A stretch of 42,868 bases of DNA, from contig JALJEE010002498.1 in assembly GCA_023231475.1 (NCBI GenBank), positions 1-42,868 on the forward strand. The letters are read 5' to 3'. Every line of letters begins with the position of its first letter. Position 1 is the first letter of the stretch. The position numbers and the translations under genes were made by a program. The DNA comes from Seison nebaliae (Eukaryota; Rotifera; Pararotatoria; Seisonacea; Seisonidae). Of this stretch, positions 33,501-42,868 are shown piece by piece. Under the pieces are notes generated by a model. It was given only the letters and a program-made list of their open reading frames with translations, did no database searches and was not told the origin of the DNA.

Positions 33501-36500
33501 GAAGAAGAAGAAACGAAACCAGAAAATGAGAATAATATGGAAAATGAACGAAAATTATCAGAATATTCGAATATAATTAATTCACTGGATGGAACGGAAA
33601 CCGACGATAATAAATTTAGTTACAATACGTCAACAGACACATCAGACGATGCAATTGTGATAGAACTAAATGCAAAAGATAAAACAATAAATGAGGATAA
33701 ATCATCAGATATTCTTGATCGTTCTCATCGTTGGGATGTTTCAAACGACGAGAAATTAATGAAAGAGGATGACATAATATTGACTAGTCCTGATAAGTTA
33801 GTAAAAGAATCGGAATATGATGCTGATAATTCGGATAATCATGATGATGATGATGATAATGAAAATTTAAATTACTCGAATTTATTTATAAAGAAATCGA
33901 TTGAATTAAAAGAAGAAATGAATCCATTCTTCTCACCAATTGACGACAATGAGATTGAAGTGAAGAAAAAGAATGAAAATCATCAAATTAACATTATTCA
34001 TATAAAATCGCGGGATAAATTTTCAACAGATACTTCGTCCATCGTCAACTTAACAGATGAAAGTGATAATAGTGATTTAATTGTCAAGTCATATGAATTA
34101 CAGAATGTGGACTCATATTCACAAACACCAAAAATTCCTGCGATATCTCCGAAAGATTTATGGGATGAATTAATGGAAAATAAGAAAACATTATTCTTAT
34201 CGAACGATAAAGACATGAACGACGATTTAGATAAACCTGATGAACCGTCGAATGAACATGTTATTCATTCAATGCAGTTATCTCCTGAAATTCAAATGGA
34301 TATTCGTGAAGAAATGGACGACAACCATTTCGAAGGAATGATCACTTTTTCTGACACTGATGAAAGTTCTTATTCGAATATTGAGAATGAAGAAGGAGAA
34401 GATGATAAAGATGGAAAAGATAATTCATCAGTAATCGATATGGAATTAGAAATGGTATCTGACAAAAAGGAAAGATCAGATGAAGAAAATGAAGATGAAG
34501 AACATAAAATGGGAACATCTAATCCCATTTCAATGTTAACTACGGTTTCCTCTAATTTCCATAATATGGATCATCATCTGACTTCATATCATTCAACACA
34601 AATCGATAAAACGAATGACATCACATTTCCTAACAAACATATTGAACCAACAATTTCAACAACTACTATATCGTTCAATGATAATAACAATTTCACGACA
34701 GATATTTCTTCGATTAAATTGAATGAAAATGTTTCATTGGCACTGTCAAATCATGAATCGGTGACATCTACTGTAACCGTTTCTACTAAGAACCATCCAT
34801 CATTAACCACAACAAGTCATTCGAATGTTGTTCCATGGTTGGAAAATATTTTATCAGAAAGTAAACCACATCAAATTGAAAATTATGACGTCGTTATATC
34901 TTCTCCGATGACAGCAACATCGAGAAACGATATAGAAAATTTGGAGGATGTGGAAATTCGTAAATCAATCACAAATATTTATAATTTAGGAAATAATAAA
35001 TCCTATTTTTCTACTGCTTCACCATCTGGTTCTCTGATAGATAATGGAGATTCATCAAACAATGAATTCTTATTAGAAGATGATAATGAATTTATAAGAA
35101 TGGAAGAAAAAGCTAAACATGATGATACGAGACCGATTTACGCTAAAATTCCAGAGAACAATATTTATGATGTTCCTTTATCGTTGAACAAAATGGGAAG
35201 TAATTCGTCAACATTTAATACGTCTCAGAAAGATATCGAGAACCATTACGAATATTTAGAACCCGAAAAATTATTGATCACTTCGACAATTTCATCGATT
35301 TCTACTACTGTTTCTTTATCACTACCAATAACCATCTCAACATATCGTAGTAGAATTACGAATGATAAGAATTTAATATCAACAAATTCTTTACCAAATC
35401 GTTACTCCTATCAATCAGTTAGGAGAAATATCAATAGTAACGACAAGTCGAATGAATTATATACGGATAATTATTTTAATAATACGCCAGAACGTTTACT
35501 ATGTCTCGATAATGAAACGATGGATTATAATAAAATTCGTAATACAAATTCAATGAACGTTAATCAGAATGAGAGAATTATACAACCTTTAAAATCAGAA
35601 TCATTCAATACTTTCGACACGTCTTCTTATGGTACAACAAATTATAAGATAGAGAATAATAAGAATCCGTCACACCAATCTAACAACAGAAATGAAGATG
35701 AAGACAATGATTGGAGAACTTCGAATTTATTGTTATCAGTTGACGGATTACTAGGCGGTCCGATGACAGCTCCAGGATGGTGTTCTCCCACTGTTAATGG
35801 AGAAACGTTGCATGAAGTGATTAGCGACGTAAAAAAGCATTTATCAAAACCATCAAGATTTGACCATTCCATTGACGATATACGTTCATTGGATCGTCGT
35901 CATCAACAAATCAAAAACATTTCAACATTAATACCGTATTCCTATCATTCTTCTAATACTCTTCCGTCACGATACCAATCGGGAATGAAATCAAATAATC
36001 GCCAAACGATCGAAAAGAAAACAATTTATAAGAGTAATGAATTGTTAACTAATGATTGCAGCGATTCGTCAAGTGATCAATCTGATCACAATAATAATTC
36101 ATCAAAACATTTTTATCTGTCTCTCAATGATGAGAACACTAGAAATGATCGTTACAATACTTCAAATTCTCACAATTATTATAATACGACTGACAGTAAT
36201 AACAGCGATTATCATAAATATTATTCAATCAATAGTAAATATAATTATCAGAAAAGTTTTGGAAATTCTCAAAACACTATTCGAAACAATGAACGGAAAT
36301 ATTTGAATAAACCATATTCAGGTAATAAATCGTTGGATAAGTTGAGTAATGCAAAGCAAACTCAAATGAAAGAAATTATTTTAGGGAAATCAGTAGGGAA
36401 TCTTTATTGGAAAGGTTCAATTCCGAGACGAACTGTTTTCCGTACTTTGTCTAACAACACCGCTATCTATGAAACGACTGATGATAATATCACAAATAAA

Positions 36501-37894
36501 ATATCTGAAAGATTGGATACGAATAAGATTATTCATTTATTAGATGGAGCATGTAAATCGTCGTCTTTGAAAGGAAGAACGAGAATTGCCAATAAAGTTC
36601 TCAAACGAAAATTTACAAAAACCATTTCAGCAGTCGTATATGCGAACGGAATCAATTCATTGTGGATTGATTCCCGTTACTCTGCCAATTCTACTAACGA
36701 ATATGCTTTCTATCCACTTGAGTACTCCGGTGCTTTTCTTGGAGAAGCTGAACAAGTAAGTATTGACATACCGAGCGAAGCATCAAACCCAGGAAGTGTA
36801 ATGATCGAACGGATATTTATTCATTGTCCTAAACGTTACGAAAGACCAAATTTGTTAGTAGACGTTAAAAATATTGATAAGAGTTTTAAGATGAACAATT
36901 CATATCAAAATAATTCGATGAATTCAAATCATAATTCTCTTACCAATTATTTACATTATTCAAATGTTGATTCACTCAGATCAAAAGGTAGTAGTAGTTT
37001 TACACCATCAACTTTTGATAATACAAGTGATAATGATATGTCTTATGATCACAAAACACTTACGAATGGTAGTTTGGATTCCGGAGTATTGTTACGTCAA
37101 TCCAAACCATCCAAATTTACTAGTCATTGGAGTTCATCCTCTGGTGATGAGTTGCTGACGGATTCGGGAGGAAATCATAGCTTAACCAGCAGTGGAGTTA
37201 GTTCTAACCGGAATCGAAAGGATACTAAAAAAAGCAAATGGATGAGCCGAAATTATTATTCTGAGAGTGAAGGTGATAAACGATTTAAACCGTTACCACA
37301 ATTGAGATTGCCTCAAAGTCTCTATGAAGAATATGAACGACATGAATCATCGAGCGAATGGTCATCATCCGATTTTAGTCCAGAACAAGATAAAGCATTC
37401 AGATCAGCATATTCCTTATCACCATACACAACAACTTCAATGGTTTAAAATTATTCTTATAAGAGTTTTTCTATTTATCCATTTTCCGTTTATAGCTTCA
37501 AAAGAACCATATTAATTCAATAAACCGAAAAGATAAATTATCTACTTTTATGAAGAAGTCTATTGAAAAATTTGAGAATTTTCAGAATACAAAAGATTAT
37601 TCTGAAAACCTTAAACTCAGAAAATCGTTCCGTGCCGAAATCCCTTCAAAATTTATTCCCTCAAATAATTGTTCGATTGATCGTTTATCGTCACCAACAA
37701 CCACTTCTTACTCATCTTCAACATCTAAGCAATTGCCACAAGATATTTTATTGCTCAAAACAAAAATAGAAAATGCAAAACAGAATGCTGATCTGCATCA
37801 GAAACACATGAAGGATCGTCAGAGACAAGCAATACGTAACGCCTTCCAAGTTGTTGATAGACGATCACAATATCGAAAAGCTCCGCTTCTTTAA
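27510..37894 (+). CDS. giant acidic, mostly disordered protein (3443 aa from the internal ATG)
   Basis: A 9.9-kb coding exon runs to 37442. A 53-bp intron (37443-37495, GTTTAA...TTATAG) then joins in phase to a last exon (37496-37894) encoding 132 residues. From ATG 27510 this gives 3443 residues; coding may begin further upstream through the two candidate exons. Residues 1 to about 2700 are dominated by Asp, Glu, Ser, Asn and Lys and are probably disordered. No Cys occurs before residue 1828, and I count only about seven in all. Features include a tandem duplication (1114-1373), four copies of a hydrophobic-Pro motif (871, 1003, 1393 and 1488), and a possible SH2-docking pair YAKIP/YDVP (2544, 2553). 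Folded-looking segments are near 2745-2810 (GGPMTAPGWCSPTVNGETLH) and 2965-3125 (GRTRIANKVLKRKFTKTISA; YPLEYSGAFLGEAEQVSIDI). The tail ends HQKHMKDRQRQAIRNAFQVV...KAPLL. A cytoskeletal scaffold would fit, but I do not recognise the family. Confidence 0.82.
30849..31628 (+). repeat. tandem intragenic duplication, units of 384 and 396 bp
   Basis: Unit 1 (30849-31232, 128 residues) and unit 2 (31233-31628, 132 residues) are adjacent and in frame. Each begins F-S/P-I-S...KLKDDLIDIIDDQSI and contains EDIPNNEESNKGDSNSIWST, then MGLNFLKTDKPEMDEHVTF. The last part is almost identical at DNA level, while the middle has diverged and carries a 12-bp indel. This points to a fairly recent duplication or local gene conversion. 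Confidence 0.92.
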
Positions 37895-38352
37895 TTCATT
37901 CGCTAACACTTTTTTTCTTAAACATTCCATAAAACTTCTTTTTATACTTTCCATTGTTCGTTTTCTGTTATTCTAGTTTCATTTTTTCTATCATTTTTCC
38001 TTTTTAAACTTTATTCATTTAATGTTAAATAATTAAATATGTTTATTAATAATTATGTTGTAAATGTTTCTATTTACCAAAACCCTTATCAGAATTATAA
38101 AATACTTATAAAATATTTTTATCAAATATGAGAACTCTTTTCTTATAATCATTGTAGTTTTCTCCATGTTAATCTAATTGCAAGTTGGATTTCTTATAAA
38201 ACCATATATTAATTAAACAATTATTCAATATTACATAATGAGAATATCATAAATCTAAAATAAACGAAATTGATCAATGATAATAGTTCGTCAAAATTTC
38301 GATTTTTAACGAAGAAATATCAAAATTTTTGAAATTTCTTCCAGTATGGGAT
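37895..38352. other. 3' region of the giant gene
   Basis: Very AT-rich, non-coding sequence between the stop codon and the foldback. No gene is visible. Confidence 0.5.
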
Positions 38353-38710
38353 CGACAAAGAGCTAATAAAGTCGAATATCTCCAAGAAAGAATTTTAGAT
38401 TGAGAATTGGTAGAAAAGAGTTTTTTGAAGTATTTTGAAGAAAATATTGAATGGATTACCCCTAAAAAAAGTCCAAATTGCTTGTTTCACAGTAATCCAG
38501 TCTCCAAATTGTCTCACCATCTCCATAAGATTTACGAAAGTTGGAGAGATTATAACTTGGAAACTGAATTACTCTGAAAGAAGCAATTTGAACTTTTTTA
38601 GTTGTAATCAATTCAATATTTTCCTCAAAATACTTCAAAAAACTCTTTTCTACCAATTCTCAATCTAAAATTCTTTCTTGGAGATATTCGACCTTATTAG
38701 CTCTTTGTCG
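38353..38710. repeat. 358-bp foldback (long inverted repeat)
   Basis: The left arm starts at 38353 (CGACAAAGAGCTAATAA) and the right arm ends at 38710 as its reverse complement. The outer arms (38353-38459 and 38604-38710) are each 107 bp and differ at about three positions. The inner arms (about 38460-38525 and 38538-38603) pair at roughly 80%. The loop near 38526-38537 is only about a dozen bases. No transposase or clear terminal motif is present. It may be a foldback/MITE-like element or an inverted local duplication. A transcript would form a hairpin of about 170 bp. Confidence 0.93.
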
Positions 38711-38922
38711 AAAGGGAAATTTCCCGTAGTTTTTTTCAAATTATCGACTGTTCCCAAAGTTTTTTTTAACAGACCGGGGAAATCCTCTTTGTTAATTAAT
38801 TGCTTATTGAAAGGAAATATGAAAAATAGGATTAAGTTCTCGATTTTTTTCTTTAGGTCAAGAAATACAGGAAGAAATTTGAAAAGATAACTTCTTTTTC
38901 ATTTTACTTTATTTAATCCGAA

Positions 38923-40362
38923 ATGGATTTGGAAACAAACTACACCTATTCTTTAATGGATGATCGTTGGCAAATCCTAGATGACATGGGAATGGGTAGT
39001 AAAGCTAAAGTTAGAGGATTTTCAAATCCTTCGACAATGGGTGTTTGTTTAACCAATGTTATTATGGGAATGATTACTTCAAGTGTGAATCTAATGAATT
39101 TAATTAAATGCAGACAAAAAGATTGCCCAACCAATTTGACATACCAAAATAAACAAATAAGAAATTTTTTATGTGCTGATAATGCTGAAATTCTTTCTTT
39201 GACTGTTGGTTTATCTGATATTTTAGTTAAAGGGTTATGTGACGTAGTGACCGAGAAAAATAACTCGAAATTGGGAGTTGCGATTGATTATTATTTACTG
39301 AAGTCAATTAGAGATCACCATGTTATAGATTATTCACTTGGGTCAGCTGAAATGATTTGTACACATCTAGTTCAATCTATTAAATATTCGACCTCAATTG
39401 ATTATCCTCGATGGAACAATATCGTAAAAGACTTATTGAATTCTAATTCTGTTGAACAAGAATCTTATCCATTTCATTTAAATTGGTTCTCCAAAATTAG
39501 GATGTTAAATTTACAGGCACTCCTACCTGGAATTGAATATAATCCAGCAGATATCAGGCCTTTATTACCGAATTATTTATACATGTTTGAAAAGAATGAC
39601 GTCTACCAACTAAATGAACGACTTTCCAAATTGAAGATTGATCCCAGTATTATTACTATTTCTTTTGGTGCAGTTTCCATTTCGCGGTTGCACAATAGAT
39701 TTTATTATGACTTTATACAACTCTTAAATAGAACTTATCAGCTTAACGTATCTTATAATCTCAGACATTTGAATGTTTACTACTATCTACAATCTATCTC
39801 AATGCCGTCTCTGAAGCCGAACAACAACACTAAATATACGTTCACCGTAAATAAAACAGAGAAAATTTTTACGTTAAAAGGTATTTCGATACTTTTAATG
39901 GAGGAGAATGTGATAAAACTAAATGAAATAGGACAACCGATCAAACTGCTACCGAAAATTGAAAAACTGTCCAAAAATTGCCAAGATGATATGATCATAC
40001 ATATTAATAATCTGTTATTGGAAAGAAATTTGACAACGTTGTTAAGATTAATGGAAATTAACATAAGGACTATAAAATTGCAGTTCAACAAAATTTGTAC
40101 ATTTCTGATGACAAAGGCAAGAAGAACTTATTCCGATAATCATGGTGTTCATGGAATTGGTTTAATTTCTCGAAATGAGCAGTGGATATTAATGAATGAT
40201 AATAATTCATTTGTAATTAATGATATTGGTAACTTCAGTCACATGCTAAAAGACGAATCTGTTAACTCTGTATTATTAGAGGAGGAATTGGAAGAAAGGG
40301 AAGAATCATTCAAACATTTTATGTCACAGAAAAAACTAATCACATTAAATAATTCTTTGTAA
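38923..40362 (+). CDS. divergent ubiquitin-specific-protease-like protein (C19-like), single exon
   Basis: Protein of 479 residues from the ATG at 38923. Two segments resemble the catalytic boxes of ubiquitin-specific proteases. Near the N-terminus, GFSNPSTMGVCLTNVIMGMI (Cys42) recalls the Cys box GLxNxGNTCYxNSxLQ, with two extra residues. Near the C-terminus, HGVHGIGLISRNEQWILMND (His410, Asp426) followed by NSVLLEEEL recalls the His box GHYxAxxx..WYxFND..aYxLFYE. The order and spacing fit a catalytic domain, but the rest is unrecognisable and no CxxC zinc site of the usual fingers is clear. It could be an active deubiquitinase, a pseudo-protease, or an unrelated cysteine protease. There is no signal peptide or membrane segment. 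AATAAA follows at 40431. It converges with a second gene of the same general type at 41770. Confidence 0.5.
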   Translation: MDLETNYTYSLMDDRWQILDDMGMGSKAKVRGFSNPSTMGVCLTNVIMGMITSSVNLMNLIKCRQKDCPTNLTYQNKQIRNFLCADNAEILSLTVGLSDILVKGLCDVVTEKNNSKLGVAIDYYLLKSIRDHHVIDYSLGSAEMICTHLVQSIKYSTSIDYPRWNNIVKDLLNSNSVEQESYPFHLNWFSKIRMLNLQALLPGIEYNPADIRPLLPNYLYMFEKNDVYQLNERLSKLKIDPSIITISFGAVSISRLHNRFYYDFIQLLNRTYQLNVSYNLRHLNVYYYLQSISMPSLKPNNNTKYTFTVNKTEKIFTLKGISILLMEENVIKLNEIGQPIKLLPKIEKLSKNCQDDMIIHINNLLLERNLTTLLRLMEINIRTIKLQFNKICTFLMTKARRTYSDNHGVHGIGLISRNEQWILMNDNNSFVINDIGNFSHMLKDESVNSVLLEEELEEREESFKHFMSQKKLITLNNSL

Positions 40363-40430
40363 ATTTGTTCAAAAGTATTGACTTTAGTTATTTATTTATA
40401 ACTTATTTTTAATTTAAAAATGACACCACA

Positions 40431-40436
40431 AATAAA
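40431..40436 (+). terminator. poly(A) signal AATAAA
   Basis: It lies 69 bp after the stop codon of the upstream C19-like gene, a typical distance. The hexamer is frequent in AT-rich DNA, so this is supportive only. Confidence 0.45.
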
Positions 40437-41000
40437 GAATGTATAGGTACCACAAGTAATAAAAGAAAAGACGATAATCGGGAGAGAATGTATTTTTATA
40501 GCATTATTAATTCTACCTTATCCTTATTTATTCCTTATTCGATTTATTTAGTATTAACGGATAAAATCGTTCATATTGATCATAACTTTTTGATTTATTC
40601 AATATACCGTCTTGTGGGGGAAAAATGAGACACTTCGTAACATGCTTCTTTTTATTAGCCCTAAATCATTTTCCTAATATGTAAATTTCTTTTAAAATAA
40701 TTTTATAGGTTTAAAAGAATACGTACTTTCATAATATGAATTCATTTTTATCAAATTTTAAATAAGAAGAAAGTTGCAGCCATTTAAAAATATTTTTGAT
40801 TATGATGTTGATCGACTAAGCTTTTTGGCCAAAAAAAATTCAATTTATTCTCATTATAAGATGTATCGAAAATGATTGAAAATCTCCATAGAAGCGGACT
40901 AATTCATTATAAGATAGAATCTGTCAAATTTTTAGAAAGTTTAATTGCCGGAAAAAAACATTAATTACAAATGAAGTGGTTGGGGCAATATGAAACACTC

Positions 41001-41217
41001 ATTTTTCAAATGAGAAGAATCACAAATATTTAAAATTTCAACATTTATTTTATTTATATATATTTATAAAAATACATTATGGTTCCGAATTTTCTTTATC
41101 AAATTGCTCACTCAAATCCATACACTCGTTTTTAAAATTAGAAAAATGAGAATTCTTAAAAAATGTTATTTTTAATTAATTAATTTAAAAAATTTTTGAT
41201 TCTTCTCATTTGAACAA
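41001..41217. repeat. inverted repeat pair around CAAATGAGAAGAATCA
   Basis: TTTTTCAAATGAGAAGAATC at about 41003-41022 is repeated in reverse complement at about 41197-41216 with one mismatch. The pair flanks about 175 bp of very AT-rich DNA. It may be the ends of a small MITE or a chance foldback; I saw no target-site duplication. Confidence 0.55.
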
Positions 41218-41769
41218 CAATTTAACAATTTAATAAGGCATTCTTGCTACATATTTTATACAAGAATCTGTGCACTTTTAAGTACGTTGAAAGACATGTA
41301 CATTTTGTTATAGTTTTTTATATCATAAGGACAAAAATTTTGAACTGCAATTTCGTAACATGCTCAAGAGATTGAAATTGAGATATCTAGAGCTTTCCCC
41401 ATTATTGCGAATAGGGTGGGTGAAAAATAGGGAGCTCAAATGAATAGAGCAGAAAAGAGCGAATTCATCAGGATGATAAGGTTATTATCGATATGATATA
41501 ATTCGGAAGATAATGAACAAGAACAATGAATTTCTTTGTTTTTATCAATTTTAATTCGTTAGTTTTTAAATACTCATAACTTTCTTCATATTACCAGTGT
41601 CCCGTGTTATGGTATTGAAGATCTGAAGATCTGAATCGACAAACAATGGAAACTTTTTTTATACACTCTCCAATGTCTATAAATAAATCTGATATATCCA
41701 CAAGGTGTCTAGTTTTCCTATAAATCTTTCACAGTTCCGTGAGCCTTACATTAAGAATCGCACACTCAT

Positions 41770-42867
41770 TTAACGTCGGTCTCTATAATGGCTCATAAGA
41801 ATCGGTTTCATATGTTGTTTGAGATAGTTTCTACGATTATAAGAACTTTCTTCATGCCACACCATATCAAAAACATAACTATATGCAGAATGGTATCTTA
41901 CCAAAGCTACCTGTATATTGATTACTTTTAATACCAGGTCATTGTTAACAAAGTACCATTTATCGCTAAAAGATTTTACGAAAGCTACAATATGACCGGT
42001 TAAAGACTTTCTATATCTAATGTCTACAAATTTCTCATATTGTGTTCTTAGTCTGTTAGATTTCTGTTCTTTATAATAATTTAAATTCACCAGCGTTTCA
42101 TAAAATACCGCAGAGGAGACTAGTTCTACAGCAATTTGCATACTCTGTTTTGTCATGATGGGATTGTCTTGAAGTTGGCGATAAGTTTTTAATATATCCA
42201 TAATGGTATGTTTGTTCCGTTCAATAATTTCAGCGGATAATTTAGGAAATTTATATACTTGTCTTATTCCCACTAAATCTTCTGCCTCAATTGCCAATGT
42301 TATTCCGATCAATAAATAATTCTTATCATTATGATTGGGAAGAAAATTTTTGAAGAGTTTCTGAGTTTTAAATTCATTACCGTTCCAATATTGAGGGTTT
42401 AAGGTTGGTCGATAAGGTGAAAATAACAGCTCTTTCGGCGATAGTGTTGGAAATTTGTCTCGAAGATCGTTCATCGTCAAAAATGGAACCTGATTGACAA
42501 AATTAACAACAGCTATGATCGTTCTTGCTAACTTCCGATGAGCATCTATGGACAACTGTACTGGACCAATTTTTCGAAAGTCTCTATTTTCAGGAATTAT
42601 TACAACGTTGGGATAACTGTAGTTCTTTATAATTTCAATGCACCTTTCTTTCATCCATGGTAAATCCATTAGAATTTGATGGTTGAATAAATGGTTCTTT
42701 AGGGAATCCAGATACTCTACGTATGTCCCATCAAAATTATAATATTTTCTTTCAAATCCGTATGGTATGTAATCGACGTTTAACACTTTTATTGGAGGAT
42801 AATATATCATATATTCTGTAAGCTCTTTAATCTTTGGAAAGGGATTGGGCCCATGTACAAATACTGG
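41770..42867 (-). CDS. divergent ubiquitin-specific-protease-like protein, C-terminal part (runs off right edge)
   Basis: The reading frame is open to the right edge. Codons upstream of the first in-window Met (42810) continue PVFVHGPNPFPKIKELTEY, so the N-terminus lies outside. At the C-terminus, SLTGHIVAFVKSFSDKWYFV, then NNDLVL and HSAYSYVFDMVW, fit the USP/C19 His box well: Gly-His (His codon at 41992-41994), then W-Y-F, Asp (codon 41938-41940), and an Ala-Tyr followed by a Phe, as in AYxLFY. A basic tail (SYNRRNYLKQHMKPILMSHY) follows. The Cys box, if present, is beyond the window. No zinc-finger CxxC pairs are visible. It converges on the other C19-like gene about 1.4 kb away, suggesting a local family. 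An alternative is a different papain-like fold with a similar ending. Confidence 0.52.
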   Translation of the reverse strand, partial: PVFVHGPNPFPKIKELTEYMIYYPPIKVLNVDYIPYGFERKYYNFDGTYVEYLDSLKNHLFNHQILMDLPWMKERCIEIIKNYSYPNVVIIPENRDFRKIGPVQLSIDAHRKLARTIIAVVNFVNQVPFLTMNDLRDKFPTLSPKELLFSPYRPTLNPQYWNGNEFKTQKLFKNFLPNHNDKNYLLIGITLAIEAEDLVGIRQVYKFPKLSAEIIERNKHTIMDILKTYRQLQDNPIMTKQSMQIAVELVSSAVFYETLVNLNYYKEQKSNRLRTQYEKFVDIRYRKSLTGHIVAFVKSFSDKWYFVNNDLVLKVINIQVALVRYHSAYSYVFDMVWHEESSYNRRNYLKQHMKPILMSHYRDRR

Positions 42868-42868
42868 T

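Larger units (their letters stand above)
40363..41769. other. intergenic region between the two convergent C19-like genes
   Basis: AT-rich 3' flanks. Contents seen are the poly(A) signal at 40431, a pair of inverted 21-bp repeats (41001-41217), and the word TTCGTAACATGCT at about 40635 and 41353. No coding frame is visible. Confidence 0.5.

Noticed and set aside
38435-38668. Frames on both strands inside the foldback as genes
   Set aside because: They arise from the two arms of the inverted repeat and have no protein features.

Overview
The window is nuclear DNA from a eukaryote with a compact, strongly AT-rich genome. Genes have GT-AG introns of mostly 38-70 bp, starts in a Kozak-like context, and AATAAA signals downstream. 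The gene content (ionotropic-receptor-type glutamate receptors, a GTSF1-type CHHC zinc-finger protein, a secreted alpha-L-fucosidase, Asn/Ser/Asp-rich giant proteins) fits an arthropod. The tiny introns and composition make an acariform mite my best guess, but this is inference: no marker gene in the window fixes the species. All splicing below was worked out by eye from splice sites, reading phase and protein conservation.

Left part (1-8.1 kb) is gene-dense. It holds the 5' part of a secreted GH29 alpha-L-fucosidase (minus, cut by the left edge), an Ap4A-hydrolase-like Nudix protein with an N-terminal signal-peptide-like segment (minus), and two tandem ionotropic glutamate receptor genes without an amino-terminal domain (plus, 146 bp apart). 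A GTSF1-like double CHHC zinc-finger protein (minus), a 5'-truncated non-LTR retrotransposon remnant (plus) and a divergent two-RRM protein (minus) follow. The first receptor reconstructs into ten exons with every phase matching. The second lacks a usable canonical acceptor before its last exon.

Middle part (8.1-37.9 kb) is gene-poor, and all convincing coding pieces are on the plus strand. They are a Lys/Asn-rich protein (10.7-11.9 kb), a cluster of exon-like pieces (16.8-17.4 kb), an 818-residue low-complexity Asn/Ser/Thr/Gln-rich protein in five exons (19.5-22.7 kb), and a giant acidic protein. The giant gene has a 9.9-kb exon plus a short last exon, giving 3443 residues from the internal ATG, and two short exons upstream fit its phase. 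It has no cysteine in its first 1827 residues, contains a tandem 128/132-residue duplication and a recurring hydrophobic-proline motif, and carries its only folded-looking segments near the C-terminus. Whether these plus-strand pieces are separate genes or one very long gene cannot be decided here.

Right part (37.9-42.9 kb) starts with a 358-bp foldback whose outer 107-bp arms are about 97% identical. Two convergent single-exon genes follow. Each ends with a sequence resembling the His box of ubiquitin-specific proteases (peptidase family C19); the first also has a Cys-box-like segment, and the second runs off the right edge. They look like a local cluster of highly divergent, possibly lineage-specific deubiquitinase-like proteins.

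I saw no rRNA, tRNA, CRISPR array or prokaryotic feature.
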